Shown: piece by piece, positions 32,029-40,547 of the stretch | Position numbering within the stretch: the first letter of the stretch is position 1 | How the letters are laid out: the number at the start of each line of letters is the position of its first letter | Assembly (NCBI GenBank): GCA_015472025.1 | Contig: BNHL01000001.1 | Span: forward strand, 3,212,001 to 3,276,000 | Direction of reading: 5' to 3' | Length of the DNA stretch: 64,000 bases | Source: Cytophagales bacterium WSM2-2 | GTDB lineage: Bacteria > Bacteroidota > Bacteroidia > Cytophagales > Cyclobacteriaceae | The notes under the pieces: generated by a model | The model's input: only the letters and a program-made list of their open reading frames with translations | The model's database searches: none | Told to the model about the DNA's origin: nothing | Made by a program: the position numbers and the translations under genes

Positions 32029-33177
32029 TTGCGGTCAATTGCGGTTGGCGCTTTGAATAAATTTAATCCATTCATAAGGTTTTTACTGTGTCTTTGCTTA
32101 AGTGTTCCTGTCTCTGCGCAGATCAATCTTGAGAAAAAAGATTCAATTACTCACAAAGGGAAGAAACGCAGGTTATTTGCATTCCCTGCCGTGATTTATT
32201 CTCCGGAGACTACACTCGCTTTTGGAGGTGCCGGTAACTACTACTTCAAGTTAGGTCACGACTCAACAACTCGCACATCTTACGTTCAAGCCCTCGCATT
32301 GTACACATTGCGACAGCAAACAGTTTTTGCGATGGAGAGCGCCATTTTCTTTCACAACGAGAAATACCTTTTGAAAACCAAAGGGTCGGCTAGCTATTTC
32401 CCGGATCGCTTTTGGGGCCTCGGGAATAATTCCGGAGACAATTACGAACGGTATACAGTTGGGCAATTTTACCTGTCACCACAACTTTTGAGAAGGACGT
32501 ACAAAAAGCTTTTTCTGGGTGCCGCATTTGAAATACAGAATGTTTTCACTTTTGACTACGGCAAAGGACTTCCGCAAGGAACTCAATCGATTTTTGACCA
32601 GCAAAATGTGACTGGAAGAAAGGGAAGCTTTGTATCCGGAGTGGGACTCGTGGCAATATGGGACGGTCGGGATAATTCATTTAGTCCCGGCAAAGGATTT
32701 TACTTTTCTTATGCAGTAAATGATTTCTCAACGGTATTCGGGAGCACATACAACTATACTTCACAATCACTGGATATCCGGAAATATTTTACGCTTGACA
32801 AGTGCCAGGTGCTGGCTTTCCAAACAGTACTTAATTTGAGCAATGGTACAGTGCCTGTTCGGAGCATGACTAATATTGGAAGCAACACGATCATGCGAGG
32901 TTATTATGAGGGAAGGTACACAGACAGGAATTTGTTTGCTGTTCAGGTTGAAGACCGGATTCATTTGATCAATCGGATAGGAATGGTCGTGTTTGCAGCC
33001 ACAGGAAGAGTGGGAACTGAGACGGGTGATGTTTTTAACTTCAGTGGATTTAAGCCAGCAATAGGTACAGGAATCCGCTATGCAATAGACAAGAAAGAGA
33101 AATTGAATTTTCGTTTTGATATTGGCTTTGGCCAACGCTCTAACGGATTTTACTTTTATATCACGGAAGCTTTTTAG
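32029..33177 (+). CDS. Omp85/BamA-type outer-membrane barrel protein
   Basis: This protein of about 382 residues has a signal peptide (FIRFLLCLCLSVPVSAQ). The barrel resembles the C-terminal surface-antigen domain of BamA/TamA, including MRGYYEGRYTDRNL, which matches the conserved RGY motif of strand-loop L6, and a C-terminal Phe. No POTRA domains are present, so it is a short Omp85-like barrel and not a complete BamA. No ATG suits the start: TTG at 32029 is used here and TTG at 32053 is equally possible. It follows the TonB-like gene by five bases and its stop overlaps the converging SDR gene by four bases. Confidence 0.8.
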   Translation: MRSIAVGALNKFNPFIRFLLCLCLSVPVSAQINLEKKDSITHKGKKRRLFAFPAVIYSPETTLAFGGAGNYYFKLGHDSTTRTSYVQALALYTLRQQTVFAMESAIFFHNEKYLLKTKGSASYFPDRFWGLGNNSGDNYERYTVGQFYLSPQLLRRTYKKLFLGAAFEIQNVFTFDYGKGLPQGTQSIFDQQNVTGRKGSFVSGVGLVAIWDGRDNSFSPGKGFYFSYAVNDFSTVFGSTYNYTSQSLDIRKYFTLDKCQVLAFQTVLNLSNGTVPVRSMTNIGSNTIMRGYYEGRYTDRNLFAVQVEDRIHLINRIGMVVFAATGRVGTETGDVFNFSGFKPAIGTGIRYAIDKKEKLNFRFDIGFGQRSNGFYFYITEAF

Positions 33178-33956
33178 GCAGGTGTCTCATAAAGTCCTTC
33201 CGCGATCTTTTCAGGAATACCCTTCGGAACGAGATAAGTCATTTGTACCGAGAACCAATTCATAAATCCAGGAATGATTTCCGCTTTGCCCTTGAACATT
33301 CCCCGAACTGCAATCCTGGCCACATCCTCTGCTTTCATGCTGAATTTTTCAGCGCGTTTTTTAAGAAAGTCAGTCATGCCAGCACGGTCGACAAAACTGG
33401 TAGCTGTAGGCCCTGGACTCAGGCAAGTCACCGAAACATTGCTCTTGCTCAGTTCTTTTCTCAGGCCCCTGGTAAATAGCAATACAAAAGACTTGGAGGC
33501 TGCATAGGTCGCGAGAGTAGGTACAGCTTGGTATGATGCTGTGCTGGAGACATTCATGATGTATGACTTGTCGTGCTTTTTCAATTCCGGAATTAAAAGC
33601 TGACACAATTCTACAAGAGAAGTCATATTCAACTGCATCATATTATTCAGCTGCGTCCACGGTGTTTTCTCTACACTCCCCCAAATTCCATATCCCGCAT
33701 TATTGACGAGTACGCTGACGTTGAAATTATTCTGCCTGATCCAGGTTGACACGCTTTGAGCGCTTCCAGGAACAGAAAGATCTACACTGAGGAGTTCCAC
33801 ACGGACTCCGTATTTCTCAGTGATTTCCTTTTTTGCTTTTGCAAGATTTTCCTGCGAGCGGGCCACTAGCAGCAAATCAATTTTTCGCTTCGCGAGTTCA
33901 AAAGCAATGCCCAGACCAATACCACCACTGGCCCCGGTGACTAGTGCAAATGCCAT
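33174..33956 (-). CDS. Short-chain dehydrogenase/reductase
   Basis: This 260-aa classical SDR has the cofactor motif TGASGGIG (7-14), NNAG (85-88), and the catalytic set Ser138, Tyr151 and Lys155 in YAASK. It should reduce or oxidise a carbonyl or hydroxyl with NAD(P)(H). The substrate is unknown; it resembles the DltE/YqjQ-type SDRs of broad specificity. It lies two bases downstream of the phytanoyl-CoA dioxygenase-family gene on the same strand, so the pair probably shares a transcript and perhaps a lipid or small-molecule modification pathway. Confidence 0.92.
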   Translation of the reverse strand: MAFALVTGASGGIGLGIAFELAKRKIDLLLVARSQENLAKAKKEITEKYGVRVELLSVDLSVPGSAQSVSTWIRQNNFNVSVLVNNAGYGIWGSVEKTPWTQLNNMMQLNMTSLVELCQLLIPELKKHDKSYIMNVSSTASYQAVPTLATYAASKSFVLLFTRGLRKELSKSNVSVTCLSPGPTATSFVDRAGMTDFLKKRAEKFSMKAEDVARIAVRGMFKGKAEIIPGFMNWFSVQMTYLVPKGIPEKIAEGLYETPA

Positions 33957-33958
33957 CT

Positions 33959-34891
33959 TTATTTGTTGGTAATCGAGAGCAGACGCTGGTACAGTAGCGG
34001 CTTACTGTTTTCATCACGCGGAATAAATTTTCCCGTAACGATCGGAACGTACATTACACGTCTGCGACTTCTTTCGCCAGTGAACGGAGAGCGAGCTACG
34101 CGATGCCACAAACGACCGTCATGTACGGTCAGGTCTCCGGCCTCCACGTTGAGCCCTAATTCTTTTTTATCAGGCTTATGACTGATGAAATACATCTTCT
34201 TGAAAAGCATTGTTCGGATACCTTTGTTGTGAGTGCCAGGAATTATACGCAGACCACCATTGTCTGTTGTAGAGTTGTCCAGGTGTATTCCGACATTTAA
34301 CATGGGCATGATTTTCTGACCCTGGAAAATATCCCGAAGCGCATCTGTGTGCCACCCTAATTGACTAAAATTACTTTCGTCTGTATTAATGTAATGATTA
34401 AACACAAGCCCGTCTTTCTCAGTCTCACCTAGCCGGCAATCGGCCGTTCCAATAAATTCAAAAAGCCCTTTTAGTCGATGGTCTTTCAAAATCTCTGAAA
34501 ACTTCTCGCTGTGCTGATTGATGAACGCAAAGCGTTGAACGATTTTTTTACCATCAACGTCTGTGCCGTATTTGATTGGAACACCATTGATTGACTTATA
34601 GTCTTTACTGACCCAATCATTTTGAATCGCTTCGGCTTCCCGCAAGAGTTCAGTTACTTTTTCTTTATTGATGAAATTCTTAAAATGAATGAACCCATTT
34701 TTGTCGAAAAAAGCCTTCTGTTCTTCGGTGAGCTTGTCACCTAGTTGAAATACCGGGTAGTTATTGTGAAAAGGGTTTTTGCCATTGCTGTGGCCATTAT
34801 GGCCATTGCCATTATGGTGCCCATTAGACGAATGGTGCTTACCATTAACTTCTCCATTATGAGTTTTATGCTCCTTACCGTTCAAATCCAT
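33959..34891 (-). CDS. Phytanoyl-CoA dioxygenase-family Fe(II)/2-oxoglutarate oxygenase
   Basis: This 310-aa protein has the facial triad of PhyH-type oxygenases: His181 and Asp183 in GWHTDALRDIF, and a distal His263 in HDGRLWHRVAR. The Arg-rich stretch after it (RSRRR) probably includes the 2-oxoglutarate-binding Arg. These enzymes hydroxylate unactivated carbons. Residues 1-45 form an unusual low-complexity His/Asn/Gly-rich tail with nine His, outside the catalytic fold. No signal peptide is seen. It is the first gene of a two-gene operon with the SDR. Confidence 0.9.
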   Translation of the reverse strand: MDLNGKEHKTHNGEVNGKHHSSNGHHNGNGHNGHSNGKNPFHNNYPVFQLGDKLTEEQKAFFDKNGFIHFKNFINKEKVTELLREAEAIQNDWVSKDYKSINGVPIKYGTDVDGKKIVQRFAFINQHSEKFSEILKDHRLKGLFEFIGTADCRLGETEKDGLVFNHYINTDESNFSQLGWHTDALRDIFQGQKIMPMLNVGIHLDNSTTDNGGLRIIPGTHNKGIRTMLFKKMYFISHKPDKKELGLNVEAGDLTVHDGRLWHRVARSPFTGERSRRRVMYVPIVTGKFIPRDENSKPLLYQRLLSITNK

Positions 34892-34992
34892 GTCTTACCA
34901 AAGGTTAATAGAAAGTTACCGCTAAATTAAGAGAAATTTAATAAAACCTTTTTACGCATACTAAATTAATAGGTTAATCTTTTCAACTGATA

Positions 34993-35634
34993 TTATGTCG
35001 TTATTTCTTTATAAACCAACCAAGAATCAAGCCAGCGAAAGAACCGAAAAACCACCCATGTTATGACGGGGGCCGCTACCATATCCAGGGTATAGTGCAC
35101 ACGCTGCCAAGCCAATAGGACTGATACAGCCAGTGCTGAGGCTAGAATCAACAGTTTTAGCTTCTTTCTTTCCTCTATGAAAAACAGCACGCACAATGTG
35201 GAGACATGCCCTGAAAAAAACAAGTCTTTAACGTACACAGGCTGGCCATATGCGAACACGGTCAAAAAGGGATCACTGAGTGGAATGATCCCTTCGGGGG
35301 CTTCCAGTGTAAATAAATACAAGCTAGTGATGCGAAGAAAATTGACAATCACATAAGTCTGGAAGCCTAGTAAAACTACACGAGGCTTAGCAAGGTTTGA
35401 AGTCAACGAGAGAACAGTACAAAAATAGAGGAGTACAAAAATTTCGATCGACCAGTCTTTTGGGGTAAAGAAATTTAATATTGGATCATGGAGAGGCACT
35501 CCAGGCTTTGGCAAAAGTATTTTAATAAAAAAATGCGGAAGCACCAGCGCAAAAGCAGTAAGCCCAAGTAGAGCAATGATCAAATGAATTATGAAGCGCT
35601 TGTTCTTTAACTCGCTTCTCCAGAGCGCCCACAT
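34993..35634 (-). CDS. PAP2-like (sphingomyelin synthase-type) membrane phosphatase
   Basis: This 213-aa polytopic membrane protein has about six hydrophobic helices. The C-terminal half holds the PAP2_C catalytic signatures: DLFFSGHVSTL (His as phospho-transfer acid) and the nucleophile His with Asp in VHYTLDMVAAP. This subfamily includes sphingomyelin synthases and lipid phosphate phosphatases or phosphotransferases. The true substrate cannot be read from sequence. It starts one base after the tyrS stop, so it is probably co-transcribed with tyrS even though the functions differ. Confidence 0.82.
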   Translation of the reverse strand: MWALWRSELKNKRFIIHLIIALLGLTAFALVLPHFFIKILLPKPGVPLHDPILNFFTPKDWSIEIFVLLYFCTVLSLTSNLAKPRVVLLGFQTYVIVNFLRITSLYLFTLEAPEGIIPLSDPFLTVFAYGQPVYVKDLFFSGHVSTLCVLFFIEERKKLKLLILASALAVSVLLAWQRVHYTLDMVAAPVITWVVFRFFRWLDSWLVYKEITT

Positions 35635-35635
35635 G

Positions 35636-36925
35636 TCAGTCCGTAATTTCGATCAGGTAATAATTCTTTTTCCCCTTTTGCGCCAGCAAGAATCGACTGA
35701 GCAGCAAGTTGTAAGCAGGCTTTGCGGTTGGATCTTCTATCTTTTGCTTATTGATACTCACCCCGCCACCTGAAATCATTTTGCGGGCTTCACCTTTGGA
35801 TGGAAAAATTTTTCCTTGCGTAATTTCAGAAAGCAACTCGGTCACATTCGCACAACTCTCGTAAGCAGACTTCGTCACTGTGATTTGTGGTACTCCTTCG
35901 AAGACTGCAAGAAAAGTTTGTTCATCAAGAGCCATCAGGTCTTCAGTGACTGAATTGCCAAAAAGAATGGAGGAAGCTTTGATTGCTTTTTCCACTTCTT
36001 CTTTCGAATGGACTCGTGTTGTAATGTCTTTTGCAAGTTCTGTCTGGAGTTTGCGCAGGTGAGGGGCCTGAGTGTGCTCGGCAATCAATGAATCAATTTC
36101 GCCTTTGTCTCTCCTGGTAAAGATTTTAATAAAATTGGCTGCATCTTCATCTGAAGCGTTGAGCCAATATTGGTAGAATTTATAAGGCGATGTTTTCTGA
36201 GAATCCAGCCAGATATTGCCTTGTTCTGTCTTACCAAACTTCGTTCCGTCAGCTTTTTTTATAAGAGGAGTTGTCAGTGCAAAAGCATCACCACCGTCTT
36301 TTCTGCGAATCAGTTCTGTGCCCGTAACAATGTTTCCCCATTGATCAGAGCCACCCATTTGCAGTTTGCAATTTTTGTTTTTGTACAGCCAGTAAAAATC
36401 ATAGCCCTGTACGAGCTGGTAAGTGAATTCCGTAAATGAAAGACCCGTTTCCAATCGCTTCTGAACGGAATCTTTTGCCATCATGTAATTCACTGAAATA
36501 TGCTTGCCTATATCGCGAATGAATTCGAGAAAACTCATTTCCTTGAACCAGTCATAGTTATTCACCATCTCCGCTTTGTTTTCGCCAGCAGAGAAGTCAA
36601 TGAATTTCTCCAATTGTTTTTTTACGCAAGACTCATTGTAGCGAAGGATGTCTTCCGAAAGGAGATTCCGTTCAGCTGATTTACCTGAAGGATCGCCTAC
36701 CATCCCGGTAGCACCGCCTACCAATGCTACTGGCTTGTGGCCTGCATGCTGAAAGTGGACGAGTGTCATGATCTGCACCAGGTTGCCAATATGCAGTGAG
36801 TCTGCCGTGGGGTCAAAACCGATATACCCTGCTGTGGGTTCCTTCAATAATTGGTCTTCTGTGCCTGGCATCATGTCATGCACCATTCCGCGCCAGCGAA
36901 GTTCTTCAATGAAATTCTCCTTCAT
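35636..36925 (-). CDS. tyrS: Tyrosyl-tRNA synthetase
   Basis: This 429-aa class I aminoacyl-tRNA synthetase charges tRNA-Tyr. The HIGH-type motif is HIGN (45-48) and the KMSKS-equivalent loop is KFGKT (229-233). The tyrosine-binding region GGSDQWGNI (191-199) is intact, and an S4-like RNA-binding domain forms the C-terminus (from about 365). Length is normal for the bacterial TyrRS family. It diverges from the flavoprotein gene across a 103-base spacer containing promoter boxes in both directions. Confidence 0.98.
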   Translation of the reverse strand: MKENFIEELRWRGMVHDMMPGTEDQLLKEPTAGYIGFDPTADSLHIGNLVQIMTLVHFQHAGHKPVALVGGATGMVGDPSGKSAERNLLSEDILRYNESCVKKQLEKFIDFSAGENKAEMVNNYDWFKEMSFLEFIRDIGKHISVNYMMAKDSVQKRLETGLSFTEFTYQLVQGYDFYWLYKNKNCKLQMGGSDQWGNIVTGTELIRRKDGGDAFALTTPLIKKADGTKFGKTEQGNIWLDSQKTSPYKFYQYWLNASDEDAANFIKIFTRRDKGEIDSLIAEHTQAPHLRKLQTELAKDITTRVHSKEEVEKAIKASSILFGNSVTEDLMALDEQTFLAVFEGVPQITVTKSAYESCANVTELLSEITQGKIFPSKGEARKMISGGGVSINKQKIEDPTAKPAYNLLLSRFLLAQKGKKNYYLIEITD

Positions 36926-36940
36926 GATTCAATAAAGGCG

Positions 36941-36948
36941 CAAATATA
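36941..36948 (-). promoter_or_regulatory. -7 promoter box for tyrS (minus strand TATATTTG)
   Basis: This exact TAnnTTTG match on the minus strand lies 15 bases upstream of the tyrS ATG, implying a very short leader. No clear -33 element was seen. Confidence 0.5.
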
Positions 36949-36988
36949 AAAAGGACGGATTAGCTTTCTACTATGTTATTTCTTGTCC

Positions 36989-36996
36989 TACCTTTG
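36989..36996 (+). promoter_or_regulatory. -7 promoter box for the flavoprotein gene (TACCTTTG)
   Basis: This exact TAnnTTTG match ends 32 bases before the ATG at 37029. The upstream element near 36966 (CTTTCT) is only a partial -33 match. Confidence 0.5.
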
Positions 36997-37028
36997 AAAA
37001 TAAGTTGAAAGGATAACTCCCTTTCCCT

Positions 37029-38597
37029 ATGGAAAAGAAAACAGAAGTCACCCTCCGCCCGGAAGAGGCCTTTGATGAAGAGCGCTTTAAACCAGCTCTT
37101 TACGAAAAATTAAAACTCAATCCTGATGAAGTCCTGATAAGACCCGTTCGCAGGTCCATAGATGCCAGGGGAAGAAATGTGGTTGTCAAGGTACAGGTTG
37201 AGATGCAGAGTCCGGGACAACAAGCACCTTCTTACCGAAAGGATTATGAGGATGTTAGTAAACGCCCGGTTGTCATTATCGTTGGGGCTGGTCCCGCTGG
37301 CTTATTTGCAGCTATCCGACTGATCGAATTCGGCATTAAACCCATCATTTTTGAGCGAGGGAAGGACGTGCAGGCTCGCAGACGAGATCTCGCAGCTATC
37401 AATAAAGAACACATCGTCAATCCTGAATCGAACTATTGCTTTGGTGAAGGTGGAGCAGGAACGTATTCGGATGGTAAACTATATACTCGCTCCAACAAAC
37501 GAGGAGATGTGCAGCGCGTTTTGGAAATACTCATCGCCCATGGAGCACATGAAGATATTTTGTTTGATGCGCATCCGCACATCGGTACTAACAAGCTACC
37601 AAAGCTCGTGGCTGCGTTGAGAGAGAGTGTACTGATGGCGGGAGGTGAAATACATTTTGATTCAAAAGTGACTGATTTCCTCCTGTCAACAGGCGAAGTA
37701 AAAGGAGTAGTCACGGCTGACGGAACAAAGCACGAAGGTCATGCAGTTATTCTCGCCACGGGTCATTCCGCGAGGGATATTTTTCAACTGCTCTATCAAA
37801 GAAAAATTCTTATCGAAGCAAAACCATTTGCGTTGGGCGTACGAGTCGAGCACCAACAAAATTTGATTGACCAAATTCAATATCACTGCGCTACCGATCG
37901 TGGCGAGTTTTTACCTGCTTCGTCCTACGCTCTTGTTCACCAGGCAAAGATCAATGGAATTGAGCGAGGAGTATTTTCGTTTTGCATGTGCCCCGGGGGA
38001 TTCATTGTTCCGGCTGCCACTGCGCCTGGAGAGATTGTTGTCAATGGTATGAGCCCTTCACGAAGAGATTCAAAATATGCCAATTCCGGAATTGTCGTAG
38101 CGGTTAATGAGAGTGATTTTAAACCCTACCAAAAATTCGAAGCATTGGCAGGACTCCAATTTCAAAGTGAAACCGAGAAGAAAGCTTGCGAACTAGCGGG
38201 AAAAAGACAGGCTGCGCCAGCACAACGACTCATGGACTTTGTAGAAGGAAAGGTTTCAGCTTCACTTTTGGAAACTTCGTACCAGCCAGGACTCCAAAGT
38301 GTAGATATGCGGGCTGTGCTTCCGGATTTTATTTTTCAGTCACTTAAGCAAGGTTTCCGGAACTTTGGAGGCAAGATGCGTGGTTATCTAACCAACGAAG
38401 CGCAAGTAGTAGGTGTGGAGAGCAGGACTTCTTCCCCGATACGCATCCCCCGCGACAAAGAGACATTGGAACATCCGCAAGTAAAAAGGTTATTCCCGTG
38501 TGCTGAAGGTGCAGGTTATGCGGGCGGAATTATGTCTGCGGCCATGGATGGCGAACGCTGCGCGGAGGCAATTGTTAAAATGTATTTTAAGAAATGA
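37029..38597 (+). CDS. COG2509-type FAD-dependent oxidoreductase
   Basis: This 522-aa flavoprotein has an N-terminal extension of about 80 residues that resembles a small alpha/beta domain. A Rossmann FAD site follows at VVIIVGAGPAGLFAAIRL (GAGPAG 86-91), then the conserved FGEGGAGTYSDGKLYTR segment and a second nucleotide motif (VILATGHSARD). This matches the widespread but poorly characterised 'uncharacterised FAD-dependent dehydrogenase' group. The reaction is unknown. Its stop overlaps the ATG of a CoA-binding-domain gene by four bases (ATGA), so the two are probably translationally coupled. Confidence 0.88.
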   Translation: MEKKTEVTLRPEEAFDEERFKPALYEKLKLNPDEVLIRPVRRSIDARGRNVVVKVQVEMQSPGQQAPSYRKDYEDVSKRPVVIIVGAGPAGLFAAIRLIEFGIKPIIFERGKDVQARRRDLAAINKEHIVNPESNYCFGEGGAGTYSDGKLYTRSNKRGDVQRVLEILIAHGAHEDILFDAHPHIGTNKLPKLVAALRESVLMAGGEIHFDSKVTDFLLSTGEVKGVVTADGTKHEGHAVILATGHSARDIFQLLYQRKILIEAKPFALGVRVEHQQNLIDQIQYHCATDRGEFLPASSYALVHQAKINGIERGVFSFCMCPGGFIVPAATAPGEIVVNGMSPSRRDSKYANSGIVVAVNESDFKPYQKFEALAGLQFQSETEKKACELAGKRQAAPAQRLMDFVEGKVSASLLETSYQPGLQSVDMRAVLPDFIFQSLKQGFRNFGGKMRGYLTNEAQVVGVESRTSSPIRIPRDKETLEHPQVKRLFPCAEGAGYAGGIMSAAMDGERCAEAIVKMYFKK

Positions 38598-38959
38598 AGA
38601 AAACAGTAATCATCGGAGCAACGACCAACCCATCAAGATATGCTTACCTCGCGGCAGGTACGTTACAAGATCACAAAATCGAGTTCGTTCCCGTTGGGAT
38701 AAAGAAAGGAGAGGTTTTTGGTAAGTCAATACTCGACTTGCGGTCGAAGCCGGAAATTAAAGACGTGGACACAGTGACCCTTTACATCAATCCTGCGAAC
38801 CAACAGGAATGGTATGATTACATTATCAAACTCAAACCGAAACGGGTTGTTTTCAATCCCGGAACGGAAAATCCAGAGCTCGAAAAATTACTATCTGAAA
38901 AAAACATCGAAGCGCTGGAAGCATGCACATTGGTACTCCTTCGCACGGGCCAATACTAG
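38594..38959 (+). CDS. CoA-binding-domain protein
   Basis: This 121-aa single-domain Rossmann protein has the CoA_binding_2 pattern: VIIGATTNPSRYAYLAAGTL near the N-terminus, FVPVGIKKGEVFG, and a VVFNPGTENPELEKLL segment. Members of this family bind CoA or nucleotide through the glycine-rich loop, but their cellular role is unclear. It overlaps the flavoprotein gene by four bases, which suggests the two products work together, perhaps in a redox reaction. Its stop overlaps that of the next, converging gene in a CTAG. Confidence 0.87.
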   Translation: MKKTVIIGATTNPSRYAYLAAGTLQDHKIEFVPVGIKKGEVFGKSILDLRSKPEIKDVDTVTLYINPANQQEWYDYIIKLKPKRVVFNPGTENPELEKLLSEKNIEALEACTLVLLRTGQY

Positions 38960-39447
38960 TGATTTACGGTAGGCACGTTTGGATATTTTGCAATTGCTCC
39001 GACACATATCACTTTCCACTTGCCATTGATTTTTTCCAATACACGCATCTCCGAAGTGACATCGTGCTCAATCTCATCTTTCACGTTTTGAAAATACCGT
39101 GCATACGCTCCGTTGCCAAAGATTTTAATGTCGAGCCAATCCCGGGTGATTACTGCCTTTGAGGGTTTTGCAGTTTTAAAGTATTGTTCGAATGTTTTCT
39201 CAAGCCCCTTGTCACCTTGCCAGCCCTGGACAAAGCTAGTGGCTGTAGAGTCAGAGTACGACCAATATGCATAAGGTACCTGGTGCCAACAGTCGGCCCA
39301 GCTTTGTTTATTCACACCAAAGAAAGCTTCTGTTTCTTTTGAAATCACTTCTTTGATGGCAGCAACATCGTTTGGTTGCGCGATCATCGTTGTGAACGCG
39401 AACCAGGCAATGAAAGTAAACAGCATTTTTTTTGTTTGAGTTTTCAT
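38956..39447 (-). CDS. Secreted NTF2/SnoaL-like protein
   Basis: This 163-aa protein has a signal peptide (MKTQTKKMLFTFIAWFAFTTMIAQ) and a compact alpha+beta cone fold of the NTF2/SnoaL kind, with an N-terminal VISKETEAFFGVNKQSWADCWHQ helix pair and strand-rich C-terminus. Such folds serve as enzymes, binding proteins or immunity-type proteins. No catalytic set is evident, so no reaction is assigned. It is monocistronic on the minus strand and converges on the CoA-binding gene. Confidence 0.75.
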   Translation of the reverse strand: MKTQTKKMLFTFIAWFAFTTMIAQPNDVAAIKEVISKETEAFFGVNKQSWADCWHQVPYAYWSYSDSTATSFVQGWQGDKGLEKTFEQYFKTAKPSKAVITRDWLDIKIFGNGAYARYFQNVKDEIEHDVTSEMRVLEKINGKWKVICVGAIAKYPNVPTVNH

Positions 39448-39614
39448 GGCGGGGTGATTTGAAATGTTGTATTAGTAATTTAATGAAAATCTTCCTCATT
39501 TAAAACCCTGAAAGAGGGTGATGGTTACACGTGTAAGATGACTTTTTCAGCACCGATCTCGTTTGCGCTATCGGATTCATTCTGTTAGATTGTAGAAATT
39601 CTAAATCCCAGTTT

Positions 39615-40547
39615 ATGAGCCTCAACGACAAACTGATCCCTATTAAAAAAATGACGGTAACTCCGGGTAAAAAAATGAAATTGAAAAATTTCGATACGGG
39701 GTACAAAGGCAAAGAATTGGATAAAGAGCAGTCGGAAAAGATGCTCGAAGCCAGTCGCAAGCATTTGGCTAGCATTCAGGATAAACTTTATGCCCATAAT
39801 CGTTACAGCGTCCTCATCGTGCTGCAGGCGATGGATGCTGCTGGCAAAGACGGGGCAGTAAAACATATTATGTCGGGATTTAATCCGCTTGGTGTTAAGG
39901 TGTACAGCTTCAAGGCGCCCAACTCACACGAACTTGATCACGATTATTTCTGGCGTCATGAGTTGGCTCTTCCGGCCCGCGGGGAAATCGCCATCCACAA
40001 TCGCTCGCATTACGAAAATGTATTAGTCACCAAAGTGCATCCGGAGTGGATCATGAATGAAAATATTCCCGGAATTGAATCAGTAAAAAAAATCGATAAG
40101 AAATTCTGGGACGGCCGCTACAAGCAAATTCGCAGGTTCGAAAAAAATCTGGCTGATAACGGAATGGTAATCATGAAATTCTTTCTCAATGTGTCGAAGA
40201 AGGAGCAGAAAAAGCGTTTTCTCGAGCGTATTGATGATCCTGGCAAAAACTGGAAATTTTCACTTTCCGATTTGAAGGAACGGGCTTTTTGGGATGATTA
40301 CCAGAAAGCATACGAGGATGCCATGAGTGAGACATCTACAGACCACGCCCCATGGTTTGTGATCCCCGCTGATGACAAATGGTTCGCCCGCCTGGCTATT
40401 GCTACTATTATCGCAAAACAATTTGAGCAGTTGAAATTAAGATATCCCGAGGTGAGCCAGGCTCAAAAGCAAGAGCTACAGAAAGCAAAAGTTAAACTGG
40501 TGGGTGAAGATGATGTGAAACCAAAAAACAAAAAGAAGAAGTCGTGA
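39615..40547 (+). CDS. PPK2-family polyphosphate:nucleotide phosphotransferase
   Basis: This 310-aa single-domain PPK2 has Walker A in QAMDAAGKDGAVKH (71-84), Walker B region IHNRSHYENVLV (127-138), and a Lys/Arg-rich lid around 150-200 (for example WDGRYKQIRRFE). Family enzymes transfer phosphate between polyphosphate and nucleotides. The MDAAGKDG and NRSHYE signatures fit the class III type, which can phosphorylate both AMP and ADP; that class assignment comes from memory of the family and is moderate. The C-terminus is a Lys-rich tail. The oxidoreductase gene downstream overlaps its stop by four bases (GTGA). Confidence 0.9.
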   Translation: MSLNDKLIPIKKMTVTPGKKMKLKNFDTGYKGKELDKEQSEKMLEASRKHLASIQDKLYAHNRYSVLIVLQAMDAAGKDGAVKHIMSGFNPLGVKVYSFKAPNSHELDHDYFWRHELALPARGEIAIHNRSHYENVLVTKVHPEWIMNENIPGIESVKKIDKKFWDGRYKQIRRFEKNLADNGMVIMKFFLNVSKKEQKKRFLERIDDPGKNWKFSLSDLKERAFWDDYQKAYEDAMSETSTDHAPWFVIPADDKWFARLAIATIIAKQFEQLKLRYPEVSQAQKQELQKAKVKLVGEDDVKPKNKKKKS

